Shown here piece by piece: positions 32,903 through 44,990 of a stretch of DNA of 64,000 nt (its first letter is position 1; every line of letters begins with the position of its first letter). The position numbers were made by a program, and so were the translations under genes. The stretch spans positions 26,487,933-26,551,932 of the forward strand of contig CM064632.1 in NCBI GenBank assembly GCA_032717465.1, written 5' to 3'. This stretch comes from Coenobita brevimanus. Its lineage: Eukaryota; Arthropoda; Malacostraca; Decapoda; Coenobitidae. The notes under the pieces were generated by a model, which searched no databases, was not told where the DNA came from, and saw only the letters and a list, made by a program, of their open reading frames with translations.

Positions 32903-34086
32903 AAGGTTTCACAGTCTCTCGTGTAGTGAGGCTACCCAGTTTTGCAATGCTTGTTATTTTACTTGCCTCTTTTTCGTATCTTTATTGCTTTTTTTCTTTC
33001 TTTAATCTTTCTCACTCTTACCGCTGTTAGTCATTCCTCCATTCCTTACTTATTCTCTTATTCTGTTTCACTTGCCCCCATTCTCTTCTCTTAGTGGCTC
33101 CTCTTTGGAACTCTCATTTTTTACTCGGCACGTCTTTCTGGCACTTTTATTTTTTATTTCTCCTTTTTCTCACACTCATGTTTCTCCCTCATTTTCTCAG
33201 TTGTTCTCGTCTTTTTCACAGGCCTCTTTTTTTTTTTTTTTTTTAATTCCCTTTGTCTCTTTCTCTTCTTTCCCACTGTTCCTCTCTTTTATTACTCTTC
33301 CACCCCTTTTTCATGCTTCCTCTTCTCATAATTATTCTTCTTTCTTACTCTTCCTCCCCTTTCTCACTCTTCCTCCTCATTTTCACTGTTCCTCTCATTC
33401 TCACTCTTCCTTCCCTTTCTCACTCTTCCTCCCCTTTCTCATCCCTCCTTCCCTTTCTCACCCTTCCTCCCCTTTCTCACTCTTCCTCCCCTTTCTCACC
33501 CTTCCTCCCCTTTCTCACCCTTCCTCCCCTTTCTCACCCTTCCTCCTCTTTCTCACCCTTCCTTCCGTTTCTCACCCTTCCTTCCGTTTCTCACCCTTCC
33601 TCCCCTTTCTCACCCTTCCTCCCCTTTCTCACTCTTCCTTCCCTTTCTCACTCTTCCTCCCCTTTCTCACTCTTCCTCCCCTTTCTCACTCTTCCTCCCC
33701 TTTCTCACCCTTCCTTCCCTTTCTCACTCTTCCTCCCCTTTCGCACTTTTCCTCCCCTTTCTCGCTCTTCCCCTTCTGTCTAACTTTTCCTCCCCATTCT
33801 CACTCTTCCTCCTCTTTCTCACTCTTCCTCTCCTTTCACACTTCATCTCTCGCTCTTCTTTTCTTTCTCACACTCCCTTCTCTTTCTCACTCCCTCCCCC
33901 CCTCGTCTTTCTTCCTCTTCCTCACTCTGCCTCCTTTAAAATCTCATGCTCTCTCCCTTTTCTTTCTCATCTCATTCCCACTCATTCCCCTTCCTCTCGC
34001 CATACATACTGGTATCTTTCTTTCCCAGCTCATTAACAACGCGCATGCCCTTAACCCTGTACATTTTCCAGTGTATAACAAATGAG
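32903..34086. other. Pyrimidine-rich DNA and 18-bp minisatellite, no gene
   Basis: C/T-rich throughout. Plus-strand Ser/Leu/Phe/Pro frames up to 337 codons come from the minisatellite and surrounding bias, not a gene. Confidence 0.8.
33340..33840. repeat. Minisatellite, about 18-bp unit (CCCTTTCTCACTCTTCCT)
   Basis: Roughly 27 tandem units with C/T changes at fixed positions (CACTCTTCC, CACCCTTCC). The period is a multiple of three, so two frames stay open. Confidence 0.93.
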
Positions 34087-34282
34087 TATACATTTTCACC
34101 ATAATTTGGCACAGATTTTCGTCCTTTCGAAACTGGTAGGAAAAAAAAAAGCGCTACGGCTATACATCTTTTTTGTAGCACTTCTTCGTGATTAGCACCA
34201 TATTCTAGTGTTAGTGTGACAACTTGGCAATGAATATGAAGATACCAATTTCATTTTACCAAGTTAACGTGAAGAGAGTATA
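34087..34282 (+). mobile_element. MITE-B copy 8
   Basis: Left TATACATTTTCACCATAATT, CAGATTTTCGTCCTTTCG; core GTAGCACTTCTTCGTGATTAG; right ACCAAGTTAACGTGAAGAGA then GTATA. Confidence 0.83.
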
Positions 34283-34320
34283 GTTGGCCAGAGTAAAATA
34301 AGACACAAGTCGTCTCTCCA

Positions 34321-34523
34321 GGGCCCTGGCACCGTTTGTTTAGCGATTTTTTTTTTTTCTGGATATGGCTGGTTAATATAATTATGTTTGTAAATAATGA
34401 TGGGTATGGTGATATTAGAATGGTCTGAGTAACACAGAAGATAATAGCAAAGTGTAATCCAAGCAAAATAAATCGCTTAGGAAGAGGTGTTCGGGAGCTT
34501 CCTTAACGACAAGAATACGGGCC
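34321..34523 (-). mobile_element. MITE-A copy 5
   Basis: The right end AATAAATCGCTTAGGAAGAG, GTGTTCGGGAGCTTCCTTAA, AGAATACGGGCCC is close to consensus in inverse orientation. The left end is eroded. It starts 38 bp after MITE-B copy 8. Confidence 0.8.
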
Positions 34524-35000
34524 CAGGTGTAAGGAAGAATGGGGACAGTGGCTTAACCTTCCAGTCCTCGAGGTGTTTGTTGTTGTTGAGAAAAATCGTC
34601 TGGGATTAGCCAGGGAAAAATGGACAAATCGTCCCCCACGAGGTACTCAGATTGAAGGGGTGAAGCTGTCTTACGATGACGTCATTTTTTTGTACTTATG
34701 AATATATGAATTTTTGTATGTATGTATGTATGTGTGTATGCATATTTATTTATTTATTTATTTATTTACTTATTTATTTTGATAATCGATACTTATGCAG
34801 TATACGTGAATCCCTAATAACGAAGGGTATTACAAAGTCTGTGGTTGAATCCTCCAGTCTGAACATTCTCATGGAAATAGAATATAACTGTCCGGAGCCA
34901 GTAATAATAAAAGATTCAGTGTCGTCGTAGTGAAATGTTAATTGATATGTGGCAAACTCTGTTATTATGGATAAACCTCTAGTATTTTATTCCGCATACT

Positions 35001-35064
<64 letters not shown>

Positions 35065-36591
35065 AGAATGTTTGTCTGTGTCTGTCTGTCTGTCCTCTGT
35101 GCAAATCGACAGGGATGTATATAGAACTGTAAAATGCTGTACTAGTGTAACTTTATACGACAAATTTTCAATGTCCTGTACAGTTACTGAAGTGGTGCCC
35201 CTGATGGCCAAGATGAGAACTAACTAGAACAGATCAAATCAGTATGGCGGAAACATAGCAACCAGTTACTGTAGTTTTTTTTTTTTTTTTGCCCTGCAAC
35301 CAAATCTTTATTAGCTACAACGGGTCGGATGGGTGGAGTGGGCCAGCAGGGTTGGTGGGTGGGTGGATAGTGGGAAAATAGGTCCATGGTAGGAGTAGGT
35401 CAGTCGGGAATATATCGATGAGGAAATGGGCAAAGGGAGGAGCTTAGGTTCACTGGGTAAAATGGGCCCCCGAGGGTCTTCTCCCACAGGGGGTGTGGCC
35501 ATCCAGGATCCCAGACAATGCTCGATCATAGGGTTTTCCCGGGCATCGTCGGATACCCCTGCGTTTATTCATCTGAGAATGAATAAAAAGACTTGAGTGT
35601 TAATATTGTTACCTCCAACCCTCTCATGGCCGGGACAACTCTAGTATTCATGTCCAACTATCGTTAGACCATTTTATGCAGCGAGTCAGTCATAGGAACC
35701 AGGGTGATAATAGCCTACTGTCACCAATAACCCTGTCATGGTGGTGACATGTCTAGTATTCCCTTGCAGCTGATGCCAGATAGTTTCATTCAGATAGGTG
35801 TGGTTATAAGAGCCTGAAAGTGTTAATGAAGGCGGTATGAAAATATAATGAAAATGTAGAATTCTAAAGCCTTTAAACTGGATATGTGATACAATCGTAG
35901 CCGAGAAAGTAAAGCCATTGACGCGAAAAGTGGAGCCGACACGGAAAATGTGACACGACCAGCACTGGGGGAGTCCCTGTGAAAATACCACATTGATAAT
36001 CATGTTAATGGACATGACACCGCTAATACTGCCCATGTGAGGGGAATGGATAAATGGCTGCCGACTCATTCCATACCGGGAAAGACTGGAAAAACAGGGA
36101 GGGAAGGGAAATGAACTGTTGAAGCCAGGAAATACTGGACAGCTGCATTGGTGAAATAGTGACGATAATGAATACTACAAAAAGTGTATTGAGAGAGTGG
36201 TAATGAAACTAGCAGGAGGCAAAGGGTTCATTACTGAATAGAGACAGAAATGTAGTTGAAGTGTCTGGTAATCAGAATGGTAGGAGTCTTTTTATTTTCA
36301 GCTCAGTGTAGTCAGATGAACATGGAAAAGATTAAACATTCGCTGATAAAAGATGTAAGAAAGTGCTCGTTGGGTTAAAAAATGCTGTGAAAATATAATG
36401 TTACATATGCAGTATAAAAGCTTTAGTGTCAGTGAAACTTGGTGAGAGAGAGAGGAGAGAGAGAGAGAGAGAGACTGTAAGGAAAAAGTCTGGAGGTGAA
36501 CGAACGTGGAGTCCATAAAATTCAGAGCATTAAAATAGTGAGTATGATTAGAATTAAGCAACACGGACCATGACAGGGAGGCTTGTATTTA
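34524..36591. other. Anonymous DNA with simple repeats
   Basis: GTAT and TTTA units at about 34716-34780, (CA)n at 35004-35061, a T-run near 35275-35290 and (GA)n at 36443-36473. The phrase CATGG...CTAGTATTC recurs at about 35626 and 35738. No gene recognised. Confidence 0.65.
35004..35061. repeat. (CA)n microsatellite
   Basis: Perfect AC repeat. Confidence 0.97.
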
Positions 36592-36793
36592 AGGTAGCAT
36601 ATGAGGCATCGTAGCGCCTCTTCCTTAGCGATTTAGTTTGGATATTACACCTCAGCACTCCATTGTATGTTATTTATGTGGTGTTAATAGAATGTCAGTG
36701 TGCATCAATAACAGAATATTGAAATGTAACGTGCAGAATCTGTAGCAAAGGAAAAGGTGTTAGGAAATCTCCATACTTGAATTCGAATCAAGG
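36592..36793 (+). mobile_element. MITE-A copy 6 (GGCATCGTAGCG subtype)
   Basis: Left GAGGCATCGTAGCGCCTCTT, CCTTAGCGATTTAGTTTGG, ATTACACC; right GGAAAAGGTGTTAGGAAATC, TCCATAC. It shares the inner terminal-repeat block with other copies but differs at the outer ends. Confidence 0.75.
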
Positions 36794-39000
36794 TGTGCTG
36801 TGTATATTATGAAACGTTATCTTTTGTAATGATGACAAAAAACAAAACTATTTTCGAGTCTCTGATACTGATGACAGAAAGCAGGACCATTCTTGAGACA
36901 TTATCTTTTGTAGTGATAACAAATAGTAAGACTACCCTCGTTAAGTCTGTCGTTGCCATCACAACTCTAATACTCAATTCCAGCCAACATGAAGAGAGTT
37001 TATTCAACTGAGTGAGTTACAGGAGGCGTGGATTAGCACAATTATCTGGTTGAAATTTCTAGCCTGAACAAAATTACTGTTGTAAGCCCGATAAAAATAT
37101 TTTTGTTCATCAGTAATACCGAAATGGTAATCACTACCCATAGTAATGATGCTTGACTTTTACTGTTCTGACTCTTCTTGTTAACCCTTCAGACTGTTAG
37201 AATTTTAGTGTTGGAAAGCGACAGTCAAAGAAATAACTCTCTTCCCGGTTCCATCTGAAGAAAATCTACAGCTGACAAAATGCAGAGGAAACTCCTATCT
37301 GTGCTAGTGTGTGTTGCAGATTTTAAAATTCTTTTCCGTTATCTGTTCTTCAAACTTTTGGAAGATTTTTGTGCGTCTGCCTGTATGTCTTTCCATGCTG
37401 GTACCACTATGGCCGTGCAGATCCAATGCCTGGCTATACAAATGTCCCTCACTTTCCTCTCAGTCCTTCGAAAGGAGGATGGTGGACTGCAGGAGGAAGG
37501 AAAGTTTAGCCTGCGGGTCCACTGGGTTCACGTTCAGATGAGCCTTAGGCCACAACTGATAAAAATTTCCCCAGCTAAAGAGAATTCCCAGATATTTCTG
37601 CAGCTAAACAGAATTGCTGGATATTTTTCTCTTCTAAACAAATTGTCAGATATTTTTCTCCGCTAAGTAGAATTGCTGGATCTTTTTCTCAGGTAAACAG
37701 AACTGTCAGATATTTTTTTAAGCAAAATAGAGTTGACGGATATTTTTCTCAGCTGAACATAATATCCCTCAGCATTCAAAACAGCAAGGAAAGTTTTTAT
37801 CTTTTTTTAAGCTCTTTGATTGCCATTAATTCTAAGCTAAACAGAATTACCAAGTCATACTGTTAGACAAAGTTTGTTTATCCCATGTCCCAGTCTGACC
37901 AGCATCACACAGTATAATTAGTATCCTGGATGTAAGTTTGATGGGTGCGTGTCATACTCTGGGGAAAGACCAAGCGTAATTTGACCGCGTTCCGGACCCC
38001 CGTGTAGTCAATAGACATTCATCATAAATCCTGTTCTTCCTTTGAAGCAAAACCCAAGCAGTCTGGGAGTATCCCATGCATCATGATCCGATTCTTGAGC
38101 GGCTGCAACAAATCCCCATCAAAGAGACCTAATGTACCCTGTAACGAGAAACAAACTGAACACACAAGCCCTGGAAAGAGAAATAAACTGGGCTAACGAG
38201 AAAGACACTGAACACAAGGTCATTAATGATGGAAATACGGTGAACACATGAGCACCTTGCCTAAGCACCGTGGTGAAATGTGAGACCAGCTTTTACCCCG
38301 AACTGAGCTAATGTGGGGAACTTGTTTATTTACAGCTGTCGTGGACGAGGAGGTGCTGGAGTAAAGAAGAAAAATGGACCAGCAACAAGGGGTCTGTGAG
38401 ATGAATGGGTAATGATTTGGCTGTGCAGAGCTGAGAATGGCATGATTTACTGGTGGACTTGGTTGAGTTTAGGCCAGTTTACTGCCAGACGCTATGGATA
38501 AGCTGGATAAAATCGTTAGCTGTATATTGCATATTTGTAATTGACAAATTCCTACCAGTGGCTAAACTGAAAGTTTTATCAGGTTTAGCTGTTGGTAGGT
38601 GTATAAACTTTACATTTTATTAGTTGCCAAATTCCTACCCATGGCGAAGCTTCATAAAATCGACAGTCCATTAAACACGGCATATTTTTATTTGCCAAAT
38701 TTCTACCCACACAGCACACTGAGTAATGGATCCCACTGTGTTTGTAACGAGTTAATGATCAGGGATCTGTTGGTGCATTTTGCGTTGTTTTATAGGCCAG
38801 TATTTTTAGTTGGCATCGGAGGTATGGTAACCCCTCTGCCTCGTTGGTTTCTGTTGCACACTGCATTTAAATTATGCATCTTCTTGTATGTTACTGATGC
38901 AAAGGGTATGGATACTAAACAGGTAACATACGGAAAAGTTAGGTGTGAAATCGTTTACATATCGTTGACACGAGGAACTACATCATCTGCTGTGTCCAAG
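36794..39000. other. Anonymous DNA with minisatellite
   Basis: A 31-bp minisatellite at 37555-37770, and three imperfect repeats of TTGCCAAATTCCTACCC at about 38540, 38624 and 38691. No gene recognised. Confidence 0.6.
37555..37770. repeat. Minisatellite, about 31-bp unit
   Basis: About seven units of CAGCTAAACAGAATTG plus CTGGATATTTTTCT, with a C/T-rich core and AGATATTT variants. Confidence 0.88.
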
Positions 39001-39219
39001 GCCCGTATTCTCGTGGGGATAAGGAAGTTCCCTAACACTTCTTATCGATTTATTATTAGATTCGGCTGGATAATATCTTTTTGTACAATATTTGTGCCGA
39101 GTATGGTTATGTTGGAATGAACTTAATTATCACACAAGCGGAGGGCAAGGTGTAATTAGTGATATAATCGCTTAGGGAGAGGCGTTAGGGAGCATCCTTA
39201 ACTGAAGAGAATACAGACC
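39001..39219 (-). mobile_element. MITE-A copy 7
   Basis: Left GCCCGTATTCTCGTGGGGAT, AAGGAAGTTCCCTAACACTT; right ATCGCTTAGGGAGAGGCGTT, AGGGAGCATCCTTAACTGAA, GAGAATACAGACC. Orientation from the GGTGTAATTA near the right end. Confidence 0.88.
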
Positions 39220-39258
39220 AAAGAGAACAGGCTAAGAAACTTGGCAGCGTAGTCTGGG

Positions 39259-39516
39259 TTGCATAGAGGCTTCGTAGCACCTCATCCTTAGCGATTTATT
39301 TTGCAGATCACACGTTAACAATCTAATGCACACAGCTTATATTTTCATAGCCACATACCTTTCATCATTCTTATTCATGGCCATATTAATGTGGAATACG
39401 AAATATCGACATAGATTCATCAACAACAAGCATTTCGATATGAAAGTGTAACCTGCAGAATAAATCTCTAACGAAGAGGTATTACGAAATCTCCGTCGTC
39501 TCTTAGAGTACGACCC
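39259..39516. mobile_element. MITE-A copy 8 (GGCTTCGTAGCACC subtype)
   Basis: Left TAGAGGCTTCGTAGCACCTC, CCTTAGCGATTTATTTTG; right AATCTCTAACGAAGAGGTAT, TACGAAATCTCCGTCG, GAGTACGACCC. Ends pair as inverted repeats. It lies 39 bp after copy 7. Confidence 0.85.
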
Positions 39517-39809
39517 AAATTTGATACTTCCAAACAACTGGTCCAGCTACGGAAAGTTTTATGATCGGAACCCCTTGAGGCCGAGAACGTCTTTTTATGT
39601 TTTTTATTTTTTATTTGGTACACTGATTTCATGGGAGTTTTACTCAGCTTTGGGGAAGACATTTCGACCTGGAGGAGGCAAAGATAGTCTTGACAAACTC
39701 CAGAGAATACAAGAGGCTTTTCCCAAGATGAATATAATTGCCAGGTAGGAACAAGAATGCGCTCGAGGATATGCCCCCCGGATTCAAGAGGTGAACATCG
39801 TCCGTTGTG

Positions 39810-39826
39810 GGTAGGTAGGTAGGTAG

Positions 39827-39904
<78 letters not shown>
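39810..39904. repeat. (GTAG)n then (GA)n microsatellite
   Basis: GTAG units (39810-39829) followed by about 75 bp of GA. Confidence 0.97.
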
Positions 39905-39908
<4 letters not shown>

Positions 39909-40299
39909 GAAATGGAAGGCAGGTCCAGTATTCCAGGTCAGAGTGTCATTCCTTCAACTTGTAAAAATTTCAGTGCCCCATGTTTCCTCTTCAGCTTAGT
40001 ATAATCGTCTGACTTTAGCTGAAAATTAATGGCGAAATAGGTAAATCGCAGCCAAAAGTTAGATCATCTTCCACTGTTGTTTGAATGAAAGATGACTGAT
40101 ACGGGATGATGGGATCTTAATACAGTACATGAAATTAGAGGGACTGTGTGTGTGTGTGTGTGTGTGTGTGCAGGATTTGATTTATAGGCGTGAGGGGGTC
40201 AGGTGGTATTGCTGGTGTGAGAGAGTTAGGGTACGCTGTCGAAGCTGGTGAAGTCGAGTTGGCGATGAGGGTGAGTTGTTTCGAACGTCACCTCCTGTT

Positions 40300-40302
<3 letters not shown>

Positions 40303-40344
<42 letters not shown>

Positions 40345-40560
40345 ATATAAGAATGGCAAGGAAGAGGAAGACGGAAGAGGATGCACAGAAGTAGAGTGAG
40401 AAGGAAAGGAAAGAGGAAGAAGGTGTTAAAGGAAGAGAGAGAGAGAGAGAGTAATATAAGGATGACAAGGAAGAGGAAGACGAAAGAGGATGCACAAAAG
40501 TGGAGAGAGATGGAAAGGAAAGAGGAGGAAGGTGAGGGAAATAGAAAAAAATATATAAGT
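40303..40560. repeat. Tandem duplication of about 110 bp in GA-rich DNA
   Basis: GAGTAATATAAGRATGRCAAG...GAGGATGCACARAAG occurs at about 40341 and again at about 40450, each preceded by a GA run. Confidence 0.85.
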
Positions 40561-41313
40561 TTGTTAAAGGAAGGGAGAGAAAGAAGAAAACGAAGAGAAA
40601 AGAGAGTGAAGGGTGCTTGAATTTAGGCAGGAAAGAGAAGGGAAAGGAAAGGGAAGGGGCGGGAAGAGTGGACTGGAGTTGAGGGAGGGGGGGAGGGAAG
40701 GTCGGGTGGGGGAGTAACAGAGGGGAAAGGGGTAAGAGAAAGTTAAAACAAATAGAATGAGGGAAGAATGAAGATAGAGAGTGGAAAGGAAGGGAAAGAG
40801 GAAAGAGAGAGAGGGGTGAAGAGGATGGAGGGGAAGAGAGGAGAGACGGGAGGAGGAACGTGATTGGAGAGGAAAAAGACAGAGTGGGTATCATGGATAG
40901 TGTGGTGAGGGGAGGGGGCAGAAATAGGGAAGGGGAGGAAGGGAAGTGAAGGGGAGGGAAGGAAGGACCGGAAGAAGAGAGAGGGAGAAAGGGAGGGAAG
41001 AAGAGAGAGGGAGAGAAGTAGAGGTGAAAGGGGAAGGAAGAGGAAAGTGAGGGTAGGGGGAGTTTCATGACGTCATTTATCATAGCAGTAATATTCCAGG
41101 CCTTTTCAGTCACCTCTAAACTTTTTTTTACTTTTATCGTTTTTTTTTAATTATTGTACAGGGCGATGGTCAGCTTTGAGAGAGAGAGAGAGAGATGGGG
41201 GGGGAGGGGGGATCAGATATACGTCCAGGTGATATGTGAGGCTCAGCGTGAAAGCCTTAGAATTTTTTCCATTTCTATTTTATTTGACACAGGTTCTCTC
41301 TCTCTCTCTCTCT

Positions 41314-41346
<33 letters not shown>

Positions 41347-41595
41347 TATCTATCTCTCTTCATCCACTATGCCAGTGTGGTGGGATACATAATGTGTTCC
41401 CTGGTGACATCACGCCATCCCATCCACCGTCCATCTTCACTCACACCACCACAACATTCCCGTCTAAGCACGCACACCATTGGTATTTCTCGCTATATCC
41501 TGTTTATCTATCTATCTTTCTCTCTCTCTATCTTTATCTATCTATATATCGTGCTTGAAAGGAAAGGGGGTTAGAGAATGTGAATATAGGCAAGA

Positions 41596-41697
<102 letters not shown>

Positions 41698-43065
41698 GTC
41701 TTCCTAAACATGCATATAAAAACCAAAACCAAAAAGGTCAAAAGTTTAATAAATATATCCTAATGGAAAGGACTAGCTACCTCGAGGGCTGGCCAGAGTA
41801 AGAGCCAAAACCGTCCATCATGGGACTGGCGACGGCCGTAGATTTGAGTGAGGCGATCTATCATTATATTTTTATGGCGGGGCTTCCCATAGGGGGTAAG
41901 AATGGGAAGGAGAGAGGGAAAAGAGAGGGGAGGAGAGTATGACGGAGGCAGGGGGAGGGAAGGAAAGAAGGAAAAAAGATGGGAGGAGAATATGACGGCG
42001 GCAGAAGTGAGGGAGGGAGGAAGGGATGAGTAAATGTTTGAGTGGAGAGAAAGAGTGGAGGTATGAGGAGAGTGGTGAGGAGTAGGGAAGGAAGGAGAAT
42101 GGAGGGGGTGAGAGGTGAAATATGGAAGGGAAGGAGGAGAGGTTGGGGATGCTGCTTGGGTGGGGAGGAGATGAAGAGTTGAGGTAAGAGGAAAGTGGTG
42201 AGTGGGGGAAGAGGAGAGTGGAAGGAGGGAGGAGAACGGTAAGGAACAGAGAGAGAGAGAGAGAGAGAGGGGGGGGGAGGCGGTGATGAGCAGCAAGAGA
42301 AAAGGAAAGTGGAGGGGGGGGGAGGCATATGTCAGGGAAGGAGATGATGGGTAGGGGCAAAATAATAGTGAGTATTAGAGGAACAGTGGAGGGTGAAGGG
42401 GATAAAGAAAGTGTAAGGATGGGGGATAGAGGAAGGGAAGAGGATTGGGGAAAAGTAATGTGAGATGGGGAGAGAAATAGGTGGAAGAAAAGTTTGGACG
42501 TCAGGGGAAAATGGTAAGAATTAGGCTGGAATGATGGAATGGGAAACGCAAGGAAGGATGACGTGGGGGGGGGAATAGAATTCTGTGGGGAAGGGGGATA
42601 AAGGAAGGCATAGGGAGTGGAGGAAGAGACGTATGACAACGGACGAATAGGAGGAGGAAGACGAGGAGGAGGAGGAGGAGCTCAAGCAAGGAATTTGTGC
42701 CAAGCTCTCTGAAATGCTCGAAAATAAAGATAAACTAGTTCAGGGGGTGTAGACGAGGACGAGGATAAGAGGGAAGAGAGGGAGAAAGGCTGGTTATTAG
42801 TAGAGTAGGGGAGTTGTATACAGGAAACCAAACATTATATCTGTTTGATCCATTCGAGTCTTGTTTGTTATGGGGTAGGTATTAATGAAAATCTCTGTCC
42901 TAGGAAGCAAGATAAGGTTAGCTGAATACAACTGTCCGGAAACAGCAAGAACATATTAAAATAGTAAATGTGGTGGTTGGGATGATGTGGTTAAGCATTG
43001 GGCTATTTTGCCAAACTGGCGGCTATTTGCATAGCATTACCCTAATAGTACCGGGGGACCCTAGG

Positions 43066-43066
<1 letters not shown>

Positions 43067-43137
<71 letters not shown>
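43067..43137. repeat. (CA)n microsatellite
   Basis: Perfect CA repeat. Confidence 0.97.
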
Positions 43138-43141
<4 letters not shown>

Positions 43142-43371
43142 TCTCTATTTCCCTGCCCCATTAAGACCCACAGCTATGACATACACCTGTGTCTTTCCTT
43201 AGTCTTTAATCTTTAACTGTGTACGTAGTCCTTTGGTACTGTAACAGGTTCTCGCATTATCGAGAGTGTCTTACTGAACTGAAAGAAATCCTGCGCAGTA
43301 AAAAGGTTCAGAACTACATAATATTTTCACTACGTCAGCAGAGTGTTAGTTCTGAGTGCTTCTGTAAGTGT

Positions 43372-43568
43372 TATACCCTTTCTACTCTAACTTGGCCTAA
43401 AATTACCGTCTCTTCATCTTGATTTCTGATCTATAGCAAGAGATTAACACTGGCTTAAGATGTCAATCGTTTAGTGCTGTTGGAAGAATACAGAGCCATA
43501 GTATTATTGTCTTCTGCCACTGAGCAAAAGGAAGAAAATCTAGGCCAGCTTAAGGCGAAAGAATTATA
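43372..43568 (-). mobile_element. MITE-B copy 9
   Basis: Left TATACCCTTTCTACTCTAAC, TTGGCCTAAAATTACCGTCT; right GGAAGAAAATCTAGGCCAGC, TTAAGGCGAAAG. Both ends align with copy 5. Confidence 0.82.
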
Positions 43569-44318
43569 ATACGAAGGAGAATGAGTGAGTGTCTCTGAAC
43601 CCCAACTGCCTAAATTATTGTCATGAGTTTCAGTGACCCTTTTTTTTACCGGCAGACTGATAATGATTTTTCTCGTTTGACAAAACTTGGTCATTCCCCA
43701 ACGTGAATGCGAAGTATGTAGTGGCTGTGAAAAATTCGATGGGCTACAATGATGAGGTAGGAATGAGTCTCCTTGGATAGTAGTTAGGTGGACCTTGCCA
43801 TGTGACTACACCTATCCATCTATTGAGCTGAAAGTGGTTAGAGAGATTTATACCAGAAAATACGCACTGAAAAGGAAAAAAAAACGAATGTTAAAAAGGA
43901 AAGGGAGATAGAGAACTAGCTAGGAGAGATCAGGTAATGTAAGTGAGAGTGAGAGACTAAGGTAGTACGTGGAGAGATGAGACTGATGATAAGGTTATGC
44001 ATGGGAGAGTGAGAGACTGACTAGGAAACTGTACAGTAGTTAAGTTTATAAGGGAAGTAGAGGGAGACATAAAAGTGAGTGGGGAGAGGAGGAAACAGAG
44101 AATTTAGGGAAAGTGGTGTGTCGTGGGCGGTGAGGTTGTTATTGAGTATGTAGGGAAACGATCGAAGGCCATTTAGTCGAGGCTTCTGATAGAATGTAGC
44201 GTTAGACAATCCTACTCCCGCCTCCCCCCCCCCCCAGAAAAAAGTCTTCAAGAAAATCCGTTTATCCTATCACACGAAGCCTTTTAAACATTATCAGCAC
44301 CACTACCCCTAAAGGCTG

Positions 44319-44990
44319 GTTGTTGTTGTTGTTGTTGTTGTTCAACCACTGTAAAACTTTTTCCAGCAGACCCGTCGACCGCAGGTAAGCAACTGCTTCA
44401 ATGGGATCGTCCCGTAGGTTCCCTACACCATTGTTGTGTCTGTATCTTACTGTGACGTGTGCTGCAGTGCGCCATTATATATGTCATGTTGTGTGGGCCA
44501 ATTCTACAAGTGGGGCATGTATCGTCAGTGACTTCACCCACCTTTAATCTAACTGAGGAGAGCTGGGTGAGGTCGTGATATAAGCCAAGCTAAGTGAACT
44601 CGATCAACTCTGTTTAAGGATGCAGTACCTCTGATGGGTGGATGTTAGAAGGGGAGATTGTGGTAAAGCGTTGCAGTCAAGGTGTTGTATTGCCCTGCAC
44701 ATGAAATGGGTATTCAGGTGTTTCTCCATTGCTTGTGTTGGATTGTCTGGAGGTGGGATGTTGTTGAAGAGGGTCTGGTAATGTTTGTGTGGTGATTGTT
44801 TTGTGTTTAGTTGTGTTGTGTTGCTCTGGCATGTAATGACGAGTGTTGTTTGTTGACATGGGCTGCCACGTATAGTGGTATTAATGCAGCCAGTGATGAT
44901 GTGCAGAGCGTCGCTGTACATGGTCTGCAAGGTGGTGTAGAGTGTGTTAGATAGGATGGGGCACATCCCGGGTATACCACTGATCTAATA
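44319..44990 (-). mobile_element. LINE-E copy 2: LINE 3' region with (AAC)n tail
   Basis: Minus-strand frame 44966-44604 includes LYTTLQTMYSDALHIITGCI, a common block in the C-terminal part of LINE reverse transcriptase ORFs. After a stop at 44604 and a phase change, reading continues as LTQLSSVRLKVGEVTDDT and the knuckle CPTCRIGPHNMTYIMAHC (about 44463-44520), matching the knuckle of copy 1 at 15.2 kb. The element ends in an AAC tail (plus-strand GTT units 44319-44343). The catalytic RT core is absent and the upper boundary is approximate. Nonsense and frameshift changes show it is inactive. Confidence 0.75.

Noticed and set aside
33072..34085. 337-codon Ser/Leu/Phe/Pro frame
   Set aside because: Translation of an 18-bp minisatellite; the open frame follows from the unit length being a multiple of three.
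35686..36069. 127-codon minus-strand frame
   Set aside because: Low-complexity-free but no recognisable domain, no neighbouring exon signal, and local imperfect repeats; not supported as a gene.
37280..37666. 128-codon frame as exon
   Set aside because: It overlaps a dispersed repeat shared with 21.4 kb and a 31-bp minisatellite.
38599..39120. 173-codon frame as possible host gene
   Set aside because: It runs into MITE-A copy 7, lacks any recognisable motif, and covers imperfect repeats near 38620-38700.
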